Shown: positions 1 to 8,412, counted from the stretch's first letter. The stretch: DNA of 64,000 nt from Lysobacter gummosus (GCF_001442805.1 NZ_CP011131.1:3968001-4032000); one strand, 5' to 3'. A program made the numbers and translations. The notes: generated by a model from the sequence alone, not told the origin.

Positions 1-72
1 TCAATTCGCGAATCAACAACGCAACAAAAAAGTGCTGGGTCTTCCGGCGCGAAGCATAAGAGCGGCCCCGGC

Positions 73-92
73 GGGAGAGTTACAGCTCTCCC
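73..92. repeat. Inverted repeat upstream of the element operon
   Basis: GGGAGAG and CTCTCCC form a 7-bp stem around a 6-nt loop, about 35 bp before the first start codon. It could be an operator or the terminator of an unseen upstream gene. There is no T-run, so a terminator is unlikely. Confidence 0.35.
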
Positions 93-126
93 CAAGGCCA
101 TCACCACGCAGTAAATGGAGAGAACC

Positions 127-747
127 ATGCACCACAGCACCGAACCGAAGCTGGCAGCGGCAGCACCCCACGCGGATCGCGGCACCGGGACCACTGGAAA
201 GGCTAGCACGCTCGCCCGCGACGAATCGCGATTGGTCGGCAACCTGCGCCGTTCCATCGCCTATTTCGACGCCGCCGACGCGCGTCACCGCGCGGAAGCC
301 GCCGAGAATCGAGCGATGGCAGAAGTTCATCGCGGCAATCCCCTCGCCCCGAGTGCGGATCGCGTTCTTCTGGCTCAAGGCGCCGAAGACCTCGCCAAGC
401 TTTCGGACCGCCGCGCGATTTCGTGCGCAAAACTGGCGGCCGAGTTCCGCGAAAAACTGCCGCAGCCTGATCCGGTCAATATCGAAATCGTGTTGGTCAT
501 AGGCCATGACTCGATCCGGCAAACGGCGCGGGTCGCCGGGCACGGTGCCGCAGTCGCACGGACCTGGGCGCGCATCGGCACCGGCACTTGGCGATGCCGC
601 GATCCGCGTTGGGACGATTCCGAAACCGTCCTGGGCGAGGAACTTTGCGAGTACCTCAATTTCATTCCGCTTCCTGAGGACGTGGCGACGGCAATCGCCG
701 CACTAACTTCTGCCCGAGCGTCGGCCAAGGGTGGCGCGCATGACTAA
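127..747 (+). CDS. Hypothetical protein of the integrative element
   Basis: This encodes 206 aa with no family I recognise. I chose the ATG at 127 because GGAGAG at 118-123 sits at good Shine-Dalgarno distance; an ATG at 115 would add four residues. The protein is soluble, rich in Ala and Arg, with no signal peptide or membrane segment. Residues around 50-110 look helical and charged (repeated AE/AR/AK pairs). It is the first gene of the operon that leads to the integrase, and its end overlaps the next gene by 8 bp. It is probably an accessory phage or island protein; its function is unknown. Confidence 0.6.
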   Translation: MHHSTEPKLAAAAPHADRGTGTTGKASTLARDESRLVGNLRRSIAYFDAADARHRAEAAENRAMAEVHRGNPLAPSADRVLLAQGAEDLAKLSDRRAISCAKLAAEFREKLPQPDPVNIEIVLVIGHDSIRQTARVAGHGAAVARTWARIGTGTWRCRDPRWDDSETVLGEELCEYLNFIPLPEDVATAIAALTSARASAKGGAHD

Positions 748-925
748 GCCAATCCAACGTTTCATTGTTCGGCTTGCATTTGCCGGTCGCTTCGGCAACA
801 CCGCACGGCAGTATGCGCAACGCCGCGAGTTCCGCCGCGCCCTGCTGGCGTGCGGCGTTACAGCCACCGGGCTACGTCGTCTGCAAGGGCCGCAGGCGGT
901 GCGCCGCACTTGGGGGGTCGCATGA
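740..925 (+). CDS. Small basic hypothetical protein
   Basis: This is a 61-aa, strongly basic protein (many Arg, few acidic residues) with no recognised domain. The ATG at 740 lies inside the end of the previous gene, and the stop overlaps the next start in an ATGA junction, so translational coupling is likely. A GTG at 731 is an alternative start. The size and charge would suit a nucleic-acid-binding accessory protein of the element, but nothing in the sequence proves this. Confidence 0.5.
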   Translation: MTKPIQRFIVRLAFAGRFGNTARQYAQRREFRRALLACGVTATGLRRLQGPQAVRRTWGVA

Positions 926-1215
926 CCCAACGGCAGATTTCGCATCAAGTCACTTTGCCTACGTGTATCAACGGACACGCGGCCCGCCACATGCACGACC
1001 GGCGCACCGCGAGCGCGGGGGGCGGTCATTTGCTGGAATGCGAGTGTCGCCAAACCGTCAAGCGCGCGAGCGTGGGCGACGCATTGCAGGAATGGCTATG
1101 GATCAACGCCACGTCACGCCCTCGCGTTCGTCGGGCCGAGCCTTTGACAGTAGAACCGCAGTACGACATGGCGGGCGTTGTGCAGTTCCCTCTAGCGTTT
1201 GCGCGAGGGGGCTAA
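922..1215 (+). CDS. Putative zinc-binding phage/island protein
   Basis: This 97-aa protein has paired metal-ligand candidates: a Cys followed by NGH and a RHMHD segment near the N-terminus, then HLLECEC around residues 36-42, followed by a helix ending in EW. Spaced Cys/His of this kind recall the small zinc-finger proteins often found in prophage operons of Xanthomonadaceae. The start overlaps the previous stop (ATGA). A longer reading from 850 is open but would overlap the previous gene deeply. The zinc binding is inferred from residue spacing only. Confidence 0.55.
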   Translation: MTQRQISHQVTLPTCINGHAARHMHDRRTASAGGGHLLECECRQTVKRASVGDALQEWLWINATSRPRVRRAEPLTVEPQYDMAGVVQFPLAFARGG

Positions 1216-1217
1216 CG

Positions 1218-1439
1218 ATGGGTCGAACAATCAATCGCTTCGGCGGCCGGCGCGCTCCTTTGGAGAGCGCGCCGGCCGCGCCCTGGCCCGTCGTCGCCTG
1301 TCGCTCCCCGTTGACCGTCTATGCGCGTCGCTGTCATCGCTGCAATGTTGCACGGTCAATCGCGGGTGGACGCGTTCGCGTGCTGTGCGTGTCGGGGTTG
1401 TTAGTCAACCGTTTTACGTGCGCCGCGTGCCGCGCCTGA
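1218..1439 (+). CDS. Small protein with two CxxC motifs
   Basis: This is a 73-aa basic protein. It contains RRCHRCN near residue 40 and FTCAACR at the C-terminus, two CxxC knuckles that together would make a zinc ribbon. The start is 2 bp after the previous stop, with a GAGGGG ribosome site. A different frame covering 1199-1453 is also open, but the CxxC pair and start spacing favour this one. The role is unknown; DNA or RNA binding is plausible. Confidence 0.5.
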   Translation: MGRTINRFGGRRAPLESAPAAPWPVVACRSPLTVYARRCHRCNVARSIAGGRVRVLCVSGLLVNRFTCAACRA

Positions 1440-1452
1440 TGGATGCAATGTG

Positions 1453-1674
1453 ATGAATGAACGAATCGTCCCCTTTACGACGCTTCAACGCGTGTGCGTG
1501 CCTATCGGCCCTCTGCCGCGCACTTTGACGGTACGCCGCTGGGCGGATCGCCTGGGCATTCGCTACAACCACGATGGACGCGGCGGAATCTGGACAACCT
1601 TGGATGCGCTCAACGCTGCAATCGGCTTGGGCGTGGCGGCTGACAAGTCGCCAAAAATGGAGGATTTAATCTGA
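1453..1674 (+). CDS. Excisionase-like / HTH small protein upstream of integrase
   Basis: This 73-aa protein precedes the integrase and overlaps its start by one base (TGATG). The stretch from about residue 26 (LTVRRWADRLGIRY) to IWTTLDALNAAIG looks like a short helix-turn-helix of the kind seen in recombination directionality factors, which sit in this position. A GTG at 1450 directly precedes the ATG. The assignment as excisionase rests on position and a weak HTH impression, not on a clear family match. Confidence 0.5.
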   Translation: MNERIVPFTTLQRVCVPIGPLPRTLTVRRWADRLGIRYNHDGRGGIWTTLDALNAAIGLGVAADKSPKMEDLI

Positions 1675-2897
1675 TGGGTCGCGGAAGAAAAAGGGGAGTT
1701 AATCCCGGCATCCCTTCGCACATCGAACAGGCCGCGCTTCCGCGCGGCCTGTATTGGGGTGAGAACCGATGGTTTTTAGTGGAGCCGCACCCTGATACCG
1801 GTCGGCCACGTAAGCGCACAGTCGCTTATGGGAATGCGGTCTTATCTGAACTTCACGCCATCGTTGAAGCGAGCCGCAGTTCCGAACCCATCGGCACTTT
1901 GGGCTATGTCTGTCGTAAATTCCGCGAATCCACCGAATACAGAGAACTTTCTCAAGGTACGCGGGACGATTATGACCACCACGCCAACATAGCTTGCGAG
2001 TACAAGCTAAGAGATGGCGCTTTGCTATCCGCGATGCCCGTTGATCGTATGTCGGTGCCCGGCATACAGCGATTGATCGAGGCCATAGCCAAGGGACGGG
2101 AAGCATCGCCGGGGCAGACCGAAATCGTTGGCCGCCCTTCGACCGCAAACCACGTGCTTCGATTCTTGCGCAGGCTTTTCAATTGGGGAATTCGCATGGG
2201 GTACTGCTCCAAGAACCCGGCGCAGGGCGTGCGGCAGGCGAAAGAAAAAGCCGACGCGAAAATGCCCGAACGACAGCCATTCGTCCTAGTGCTGGCCTTC
2301 GCGAAGGAACGCGCCGCGTTGCCGCTGCACAGCAAAGGTTCCTGTCCCCCATACATGCCTGCCGTGATGATTCTCGCCTACAACGCTCGCCTGCGCGGGA
2401 TGGAGGTGACCGAACTGACCGATGCTCATGCTTTGAAGCGCGGCGTTCTGTGCAACCGACTGAAGGGGTCGCGCGACAACGTGACGCGTTGGAACGAGGA
2501 TATGCGCTGGGCATGGCGATGGCTTCGCGAGTACCGGGCCAAGCGGCAGGAGGCGCACAAGCGGCCGGTTCCGCTTCGTCCGGACCTACGCCCCTTGCTC
2601 GTCACACAGACCGGCACGCCATTGGCGCGATCAACGCTCAAAACGGCATGGCAGCGTTTGATCACCGCCGCGATTGAGGCCGGCACCATCACGAAAGCCG
2701 AACGGTTCGCGCTACACGGCCTCAAGCATCGCGGAATCACCGACACACGCGGCGGCCGTGCGGTCAAGCAAGACGCTGCCGGGCACGTCTCGCCGCAGAT
2801 GACGGACCTGTATGACCATGAGGTGATGGAGGTGGACCCGCCAACGGCAGCCGAGGACGAGGAATCGGCGTTCAGCGATGCCCTGGAAACTTGGTGA
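1674..2897 (+). CDS. int: Phage-type tyrosine recombinase / integrase
   Basis: This 407-aa integrase has an N-terminal SAM-like core-binding region (about residues 70-180) and a C-terminal catalytic domain (about 200-385). Visible catalytic residues are Arg241 (RGME context), His348 in HGLKHRG, His371 in AGH and the nucleophile Tyr380 in TDLYDH. The usual HxxR is HxxK here (Lys351), a variant I recall from related phage integrases. It would carry out site-specific integration into and excision from the tRNA-Asn gene just downstream. Base composition is a little more AT-rich than in neighbouring chromosomal genes. Confidence 0.93.
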   Translation: MGRGRKRGVNPGIPSHIEQAALPRGLYWGENRWFLVEPHPDTGRPRKRTVAYGNAVLSELHAIVEASRSSEPIGTLGYVCRKFRESTEYRELSQGTRDDYDHHANIACEYKLRDGALLSAMPVDRMSVPGIQRLIEAIAKGREASPGQTEIVGRPSTANHVLRFLRRLFNWGIRMGYCSKNPAQGVRQAKEKADAKMPERQPFVLVLAFAKERAALPLHSKGSCPPYMPAVMILAYNARLRGMEVTELTDAHALKRGVLCNRLKGSRDNVTRWNEDMRWAWRWLREYRAKRQEAHKRPVPLRPDLRPLLVTQTGTPLARSTLKTAWQRLITAAIEAGTITKAERFALHGLKHRGITDTRGGRAVKQDAAGHVSPQMTDLYDHEVMEVDPPTAAEDEESAFSDALETW

Positions 2898-2937
2898 TCA
2901 GCTGAATTTTGCCGCCAATTTTGCCGGGGCAAAGAAA

Positions 2938-2966
2938 AAGGGCCTACGACTGCGTCGTAAGCCCTT
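2938..2966. terminator. Bidirectional hairpin terminator between int and tRNA-Asn
   Basis: AAGGGC and GCCCTT enclose TACGAC/GTCGTA with a 3-nt loop and one mismatch. T-rich tails follow on both strands (CTTTTATTT on plus, TTTTTCTTT on minus). It can end both integrase and tRNA transcripts. Confidence 0.8.
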
Positions 2967-2974
2967 CTTTTATT

Positions 2975-3051
2975 TGGCGCCCGAAGTTGGACTCGAACCA
3001 ACGACCCCCTGATTAACAGTCAAGTGCTCTAACCGGCTGAGCTATTCGGGC
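2975..3051 (-). tRNA. tRNA-Asn (anticodon GUU)
   Basis: The minus strand folds as a full cloverleaf. The 7-bp acceptor stem is GCCCGAA/TTCGGGC, the D arm contains AGCTCAGCCGGTTAGAGC, the anticodon loop CTGTTAA gives GUU, the T arm contains GGTTCGAGTCC, and CCA is encoded. It is the likely attB target of the adjacent integrase. Confidence 0.96.
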
Positions 3052-3061
3052 GGGGCTGCAT

Positions 3062-3090
3062 ATGATGCTTATTGATCCGGCCGGCGTCAA
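3062..3090 (-). promoter_or_regulatory. Putative sigma70 promoter of tRNA-Asn
   Basis: On the minus strand TTGACG (plus 3085-3090) is followed after 17 nt by CATCAT (4 of 6 matches to TATAAT), about 11 bp before the mature tRNA. The spacing is right; the -10 is mediocre. Confidence 0.45.
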
Positions 3091-3112
3091 CACTCTGCGA
3101 TAAAAAAGTGAA

Positions 3113-3126
3113 AAACGCCGGCGTTT
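3113..3126 (-). terminator. Possible terminator of ppnN
   Basis: A 14-bp palindrome (AAACGCCGGCGTTT) lies 14 bp past the ppnN stop and is followed on the minus strand by TTTCACTTTTTT. The stem is short, so efficiency is uncertain. Confidence 0.4.
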
Positions 3127-3139
3127 CAGCGGTCGCTGC

Positions 3140-4546
3140 TCAGGTTACGACGCGATAGCAGGGCTTGTACTCGCCGGCGATCTTCATCCGGCGCTGCTCG
3201 ACGAAGGCGCGCAGCAGCTCGTCCAGGGACTGCATCATGTCGGTATCGCCGTGGATCTCGAACGGGCCGAATTCCTCGATCCGGCGCATGCCGTCTTCCT
3301 TGACGTTGCCGGCGACGATGCCGGAGAACGCGCGACGCAGATCGGCCGCCAGTTCGTGCGGCTTGCGGCCGTGGTGCAGGTCCAGCGCCGCCATCGCCTC
3401 GTGGGTCGGGATGAACGGCTGCTGGAACGTCAGCGGGATGTCGATCGACCAGTTGAAGTAGAACGAATCCTTCTGCTCGATCCGGTATTCGCGCACCTTG
3501 CGGATGCCGTGCGCCATGCGCTTGGCGACCTGCTCCGGGTTGCCGACGACGATCTCGTAGCGCGAGGTCGCCGCCTCGCCCAGGGTCAGGCGCAGGAACT
3601 TGTCGATCTGCTCGAAATACGGCGCCGACGCGGTCGGGCCGGTCAGGATCAGCGGGAACGGCAGTCCGGCGTTTTCCTCGCGCAGCAGGATGCCCAGCAG
3701 GTACAGGATCTCCTCGGCCGTGCCGACGCCGCCCGGGAACACGATGATGCCGTGACCCATTCGCACGAAGGCCTCAAGGCGCTTCTCGATGTCCGGCATG
3801 ATCACCAAGTGATTGACGATCGGGTTCGGCGACTCGGCGGCGATGATGCCCGGCTCGGTGATGCCGATGTAGCGCATGTTGCGCTTGCGTTGCTTGGCGT
3901 GGGCGATGGTCGCGCCCTTCATCGGGCCCTTCATCGCGCCCGGGCCGCAGCCGGTGCAGATGTCCAGACCGCGCAGGCCCAGCTCGTAGCCGACCTGCTT
4001 GGTGTAGATGTACTCGTCGCGCGAGATCGAGTGGCCGCCCCAGCACACCACCAGGTTCGGGTCGGCCGGGTGCAGGATGCGCGCGTTGCGCAGCAGGCCG
4101 AACACCGAATCGGTCAGGCCGTCGCTGCTGGCCAGATCGCGGCCACCGCCCTTGCCCAGCTCGATCGCGGTATAGGCCAGGTCGCGGACCACCGCGAACA
4201 GCAGCTCGGCGACGCCACGGATGATGTCGCCATCGACGAAGGCCATCGCCGGCGCGTGGCGCAGATCGATGCGCACGCCGCGGTCCTGCTGGTGGACCTC
4301 GATGTCGAAGTCGGGATACAGCTCGCGCGCCGCGCGCGGGTCGTCGGAGGCGCTGCCGCTGGTCAGCACCGCCAGGGCGCAGCGACGCAGCAGGTCGTGC
4401 ATGCCGGTGGAGGCGTCGCGCAGGCGCGCGACTTCGTCGCGGGACAGAACATCGAGCCCGCCCTTGGGATAGATGCGGGCGTTGACCGTCGGCAGGACGG
4501 CCGTTTGAGGGGGTGCGGTCATTGCGTTTTTCTCTGTTTTCTTCAT
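3140..4546 (-). CDS. ppnN: Pyrimidine/purine nucleotide 5'-monophosphate nucleosidase
   Basis: This 468-aa protein matches the PpnN (YgdH) architecture: an N-terminal domain, a central LOG/Rossmann domain and a C-terminal domain, a little longer than the E. coli enzyme (about 454 aa). The LOG signature FPGGVGTAEE is intact, as are upstream CWGGHSISRDE and CTGCGPGAMKG. PpnN splits nucleoside monophosphates into base and ribose 5-phosphate and, in E. coli, is activated by (p)ppGpp. It is a single gene. An internal Met at residue 9 is an alternative start. Confidence 0.93.
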   Translation of the reverse strand: MKKTEKNAMTAPPQTAVLPTVNARIYPKGGLDVLSRDEVARLRDASTGMHDLLRRCALAVLTSGSASDDPRAARELYPDFDIEVHQQDRGVRIDLRHAPAMAFVDGDIIRGVAELLFAVVRDLAYTAIELGKGGGRDLASSDGLTDSVFGLLRNARILHPADPNLVVCWGGHSISRDEYIYTKQVGYELGLRGLDICTGCGPGAMKGPMKGATIAHAKQRKRNMRYIGITEPGIIAAESPNPIVNHLVIMPDIEKRLEAFVRMGHGIIVFPGGVGTAEEILYLLGILLREENAGLPFPLILTGPTASAPYFEQIDKFLRLTLGEAATSRYEIVVGNPEQVAKRMAHGIRKVREYRIEQKDSFYFNWSIDIPLTFQQPFIPTHEAMAALDLHHGRKPHELAADLRRAFSGIVAGNVKEDGMRRIEEFGPFEIHGDTDMMQSLDELLRAFVEQRRMKIAGEYKPCYRVVT

Positions 4547-4677
4547 CGATTAGTGGGTTAGGACTCTAGCAGCTTGCTATGTGACTGCGGCGCTCGGCCG
4601 CCCTGCGGGCCGGTCCGCGGCCGTGCCGCCCCACCCTGCCCGGGGGGGGCCGGCGATGCCTGCGCCCCCATAAAAAG

Positions 4678-4706
4678 AAAACGGCCGGGGAGGCCCCGGC
4701 CGTTTT
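4678..4706. terminator. Strong bidirectional terminator
   Basis: ACGGCCGGGG and CCCCGGCCGT form a perfect 10-bp stem with loop AGG, extended by A and T runs on both sides (TTTTCTTTTT on the minus strand). It follows the TonB receptor gene (minus strand). Confidence 0.9.
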
Positions 4707-4756
4707 CGGTCTTCAACCGATATTGCGGCCGAAGCCCGCAAATCGGAAGCGATGGA

Positions 4757-7700
4757 TCAGAAGCGGTAGCGGAAGCTCACCTGAGCCGCCCAGCGCGAGA
4801 TGCCCTTCTCGTCGTAGATCTGCTCGGGATCCGGGGTGTTGAAGCGGTAGACGTACTTGCCGGTCGCCGGATCGACACCGCCGTACTCGACCACGCCGCG
4901 CATGCCCGGGAACGCCACTTCTTCGACGCGGCCCCACTTCTTATTGAGCAGGTTGCCGACGTTCATGATGTCCACGGCCAGCTCGGCCTTGTGGCCTTCC
5001 CAGAAGCCCGGCAGTTCCTGCGCGATGTGCAGGTCGAACTGGTTGACCCACTTGCCGCGCACGTCGTTGCGCTCGGCGACCTGGCCCAGATGGCTGCGCA
5101 GGTATTCGTTGCCGTTGACGTAGTTCCAGAACGCCTGCTGTTCGGCCGGGTTGCGGAACACCACGTCGCCCACGCCCTTCGGGATGTACAGCAGATCGTT
5201 CAGGCGGCCGTCGCCGTTGGCGTCGTTGTCGAACGCGTAGCTGTACGGACGGCCCGAACGGCCTTCGTACACCAGCGAGACGATGGTGTTGTAGTCGCCG
5301 AAGAAGGCGTGCTTCCAGTTCACGTTGGCGGTGAAACGGTCGCGGATTTCATAGGCCGAACGCGCGGCCACTTCTTCGTTGGCCTGGAACACGCCGACGT
5401 TGCCGAGCTGCGAGCTCGAGGTCGAGCTGGTCAGCGGGCTGACTTCGGTGGCGTGGGTGAAGGTGTATGCCACGCCCCATGCCCAGTCGCTGTTGTTGAA
5501 CGGCTTGTTCAACGAAATGGTCAGCTGCTGGCTTTCGCCCTTGGAGGTGTTGCGGGCGATGATGGCGTCGTTGTACAGGGTGGAGCGGCCAGCACGCGCG
5601 TTAGTGCCGCTGCTGACGCAAGCCGGGCCGCCGGCCGTGCCGGTTTCGCGCAGGCAGGCGGTGCCGTCCTGGTTCCAGCTCAGCGGGCTCAAACCGGCGT
5701 CGTTCCAATAGATGTTGCGGCCGTCCTGACCGACGCGCCGCGCGCTGCCGAGGTTGAGCTGCTGGTAGTACAGAGCGTCTTCGACCTTGGTCACCACGCC
5801 TTCAATGGCGGCGACCATGCCGTACCACGGCAGTTCGGTATCGAACGCCAGGTTAGCCTTCCAGACCGACGGCAGGCTCAGGTCCTTCTCGATAAAGTCA
5901 ACCGACTGCTGGCCGCCCGTGCCCGGATTGAACAGACCCAGCTGAGCATCCGGATTCGGGCTGAACCTGGTGATGCCGTTCGGGAAGAAGTAGTCGGTGT
6001 ACGAAACGCCATTATTGGAGTACGGGTTCGCCAGCCACACGGTCGGCGAACCGCCCTTGAACAGGCCGATACCGCCGCGCAGCTGGGTCGGACGCTCGCT
6101 GTCGAAGGTGTAGTTGAAGCCGAAGCGCGGCTGCCACAGGTCGCTGCCGTCGATGGTGTTGCTGTTGTTCACACCGAACAACGCCGACGCGGCCGGATTG
6201 AAGGTGGGCTTCTCATCGACCATCGCGCGGTCGTAGCGCACGCCGAAGGTCAGGGTCAGCCTGTCGTTGACCGCCCAGCTGTCCTGCACGAACAGGCCGA
6301 GGTTCTTCTGGGTGAAGCCCGCCGCCATGTTGTCGAGATCGCCGCCGCGCGGAGCGAACAGCTGATAACGGCCAGAACGGCCGGTGCGGTAGTCGGCGAT
6401 GGAGTTGAAGGTGTACGCGCCGTTGATGCGGCGGCCGAACAGGTTATAGACCTCGTTCGACTCGTAGTCGGCGCCGAACTTGAGGGTGTGCGCGTCCAGG
6501 AACAAGTTGCCGGCGAAGAAGCCGTTCCAGGTCTTGGTCTCCAGAACGTTGGCCTGGGTGTTCTCTTCGGTGCCGAAGTTCAGCGTGTTGCTGCCCACGC
6601 GCACGCCGATCGCCGGCAGGTCGAACTGCGGGTTACGCACGGCCGAGTAGTCGCGGTAGGAGACCTTGGCTTCGGTCGAGAAGTTGTCGGTCCAGTCGCT
6701 GAACAACTGCGCGGTGTAGGTCTTGAACTCGAAGTCCTGCACGTAGTGGTACGAGCTCAGGGCCAGCGAGTTGGAGCCGAAGCCCTGCAGGAACGCGGTG
6801 CTCTGCTTGCTCTGCGCATAGCGGAAGTTGGCGCGGTGACGATCGCTGATGTTCCAGTCGATCTTCAGGCCGTATTCCTCGCTCTTGGTGTCCAGCGACG
6901 GCAGCGACAAGGTGCCCGGATCGAAGCCCCAGACGTTCTTGGAGATGTCGATGATCTCGTTGATCTGGGCCTGGCTGATGTTGACGGTGTTGTTCGCGCC
7001 CGAGCCCGGAGGACCGAAGCTGGAGTTGCCGGTGAACACTTCCTTGCCGGTGTACTTCTCGTAGTTGGCGAAGAAGAACAGCTTGTCCTTGATCAGCGGG
7101 CCGCCGAAGGTGCCGCCGTAGGTGCTTTCGTTGTCGAACAGCTGCGGACGCGAGTTGGCCGAATTCTTGCCCGACCAGTCGTTGTCGCGGTAGATGCCGT
7201 ACAGCGAGCCGTGGAAATCGTTCGTGCCCGACTTGGTGACGGCGTTGATCACGCCGCCGGTGCCGCCGGCGATGGTGACGTCGTAGTTGGCGACGTCGAT
7301 CGAGACTTCGTCGATCACGTCCATCGAGAACGGCTGCTTCGGCGTCGGCAGACCGTTGCCGCCCAGGCCGAAGGAGTCGTTGGTGCTGACGCCGTCGACG
7401 CGGATCACGTTGTAGCGCGGGTTCTGGCCGCCGACGGAGATTTCGTTGCGCGACTTGTCGGTCTGCACGACGCGCGGGTCGAGGCGGACGAAGTCCTGCA
7501 GGTTGCGGTTGATGGTCGGCATCTGCTCGAGCTGCTGGCGGGTCACGACCGAGCCGGCGCCCATCTTGTTGGCCGAGAACACTTCCGAGGCCGCCGCGGC
7601 GACCGCCTGGACGGACTCCAGGGTGGTAACCGAGTTGTTCAGCGACACATCGACTTCGTTGACCTTGTCGAGGTTCAGGTAGACCCCGTCCTGGCTCGCG

Positions 7701-7981
7701 GTGCCGCCGCCTTCCTTATTGATCACGACGGTGTACGGACCGCCGACGCGCAGACCGCGAGCGTTGTAGCGACCATCGGCACCGGTGGTGGCGCGGCTGA
7801 CCGTGCCCGACTCGGTGTGGGTGATGGTGACTTCGGCGTTCTGCACCGGCTGGCCGTCGGCGCCGACGACACGACCGGCGATACCGGCGGAGGTGCTCTG
7901 CGCGAATACGGGAGCGGTAGCGAGTACGGCGAGCAGACCAAGCGCGAGCTTGGACATGCGGACGCGGTTCTGATGGGTCAT
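4757..7981 (-). CDS. Oar-like TonB-dependent outer membrane receptor
   Basis: This is a 1074-aa outer membrane protein. It has a signal peptide ending near APVFAQ (residue about 28), a carboxypeptidase-regulatory-like beta domain (about 32-110, GRVVGADGQPVQNAEVTIT), a plug domain (about 130-240), a long beta-barrel, and a final Phe (VSFRYRF), the usual signal for BAM insertion. The regulatory domain plus very long barrel is typical of Oar-type receptors abundant in Xanthomonadaceae. The substrate is unknown; no transport or utilisation genes lie beside it. An internal Met9 could also be the start. The gene is flanked by a strong terminator and a 430-bp upstream region. Confidence 0.9.
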   Translation of the reverse strand: MTHQNRVRMSKLALGLLAVLATAPVFAQSTSAGIAGRVVGADGQPVQNAEVTITHTESGTVSRATTGADGRYNARGLRVGGPYTVVINKEGGGTASQDGVYLNLDKVNEVDVSLNNSVTTLESVQAVAAAASEVFSANKMGAGSVVTRQQLEQMPTINRNLQDFVRLDPRVVQTDKSRNEISVGGQNPRYNVIRVDGVSTNDSFGLGGNGLPTPKQPFSMDVIDEVSIDVANYDVTIAGGTGGVINAVTKSGTNDFHGSLYGIYRDNDWSGKNSANSRPQLFDNESTYGGTFGGPLIKDKLFFFANYEKYTGKEVFTGNSSFGPPGSGANNTVNISQAQINEIIDISKNVWGFDPGTLSLPSLDTKSEEYGLKIDWNISDRHRANFRYAQSKQSTAFLQGFGSNSLALSSYHYVQDFEFKTYTAQLFSDWTDNFSTEAKVSYRDYSAVRNPQFDLPAIGVRVGSNTLNFGTEENTQANVLETKTWNGFFAGNLFLDAHTLKFGADYESNEVYNLFGRRINGAYTFNSIADYRTGRSGRYQLFAPRGGDLDNMAAGFTQKNLGLFVQDSWAVNDRLTLTFGVRYDRAMVDEKPTFNPAASALFGVNNSNTIDGSDLWQPRFGFNYTFDSERPTQLRGGIGLFKGGSPTVWLANPYSNNGVSYTDYFFPNGITRFSPNPDAQLGLFNPGTGGQQSVDFIEKDLSLPSVWKANLAFDTELPWYGMVAAIEGVVTKVEDALYYQQLNLGSARRVGQDGRNIYWNDAGLSPLSWNQDGTACLRETGTAGGPACVSSGTNARAGRSTLYNDAIIARNTSKGESQQLTISLNKPFNNSDWAWGVAYTFTHATEVSPLTSSTSSSQLGNVGVFQANEEVAARSAYEIRDRFTANVNWKHAFFGDYNTIVSLVYEGRSGRPYSYAFDNDANGDGRLNDLLYIPKGVGDVVFRNPAEQQAFWNYVNGNEYLRSHLGQVAERNDVRGKWVNQFDLHIAQELPGFWEGHKAELAVDIMNVGNLLNKKWGRVEEVAFPGMRGVVEYGGVDPATGKYVYRFNTPDPEQIYDEKGISRWAAQVSFRYRF

Positions 7982-8167
7982 TACAGTGGCCTCAGGACGT
8001 TAGAAATGCGTGGCGGAGTATCGACAGGCGCGGCTTTGCGCCGCGGCCGTGCACGAGGAATTGATTTGGCTAGCCCCTGACCCGCGCGACCAGTGGCCCG
8101 CCGGGTTAACAGCAGTTTAACAGGCTAGGCAGGCTCTGTGACAGAGACGTGACCGACATCAAGCCTT

Positions 8168-8180
8168 GTCACACGGTGAC
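8168..8180. promoter_or_regulatory. GTCAC-N3-GTGAC inverted repeat upstream of the TonB receptor
   Basis: A perfect 5-bp dyad (GTCAC-ACG-GTGAC) lies about 190 bp upstream of the receptor start, in a 430-bp intergenic region (7982-8412). A further GTGAC half-site occurs at 8148-8152. It may be a regulator site but does not fit the CRP/Clp consensus (TGTGA-N6-TCACA). The rest of the gap holds G-rich low-complexity sequence (8272-8306, GGGAATGGGG-like) and a terminator. Confidence 0.3.
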
Positions 8181-8335
8181 GGTGGCCACAACAGAACTGC
8201 CAGACAGCGCAAAGTTGTATAACCGGGCGCGCGGGAAGTGCCAGGTGGCTCGGCGAGGCGTATGGGGTAGAAGCCGGGAATGGGGGAATAGGGATCAGGG
8301 AATGGAAGGTCCCGGATCAAGCGACCAAAACGAAC

Positions 8336-8359
8336 AAGGCCCGCTCGGTGGCGGGCCTT
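8336..8359 (-). terminator. Terminator of the grxD-SDR-marC operon
   Basis: AAGGCCCGC and GCGGGCCTT form a perfect 9-bp stem with a 6-nt loop, 53 bp after the marC stop on the minus strand. The T-run is short. Confidence 0.65.
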
Positions 8360-8412
8360 CCAGCGTCTCTAACCACTTCCTGTTCCCCAGGCCCCTCATT
8401 CCCCGCCATCAA

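Larger units (their letters stand above)
1..3051. mobile_element. Right end of an integrative element in tRNA-Asn (partial)
   Basis: A tightly overlapping operon of small, mostly unrecognised genes ends in a phage-type tyrosine recombinase whose 3' end lies about 80 bp from the 3' end of a tRNA-Asn gene. This is the classic layout of an element integrated into a tRNA gene. The gene ends overlap by 1 to 8 bp, as in phage early operons. Chromosomal housekeeping genes begin right after the tRNA (ppnN). The left boundary and the second attachment site lie outside the window, so element size and type (prophage or genomic island) cannot be told. The exact att core is inferred to be the 3' half of the tRNA. 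Confidence 0.75.

Noticed and set aside
4574..8080. 1168-codon open frame on the plus strand
   Set aside because: It lies fully antisense to the TonB-dependent receptor. Strong third-position GC bias creates long antisense open frames, and its composition (Val/Ala/Arg/Asp-rich) is not protein-like.
8140..8185. Possible CRP/Clp binding site upstream of the TonB receptor
   Set aside because: The half-sites are in the wrong orientation and spacing for TGTGA-N6-TCACA.
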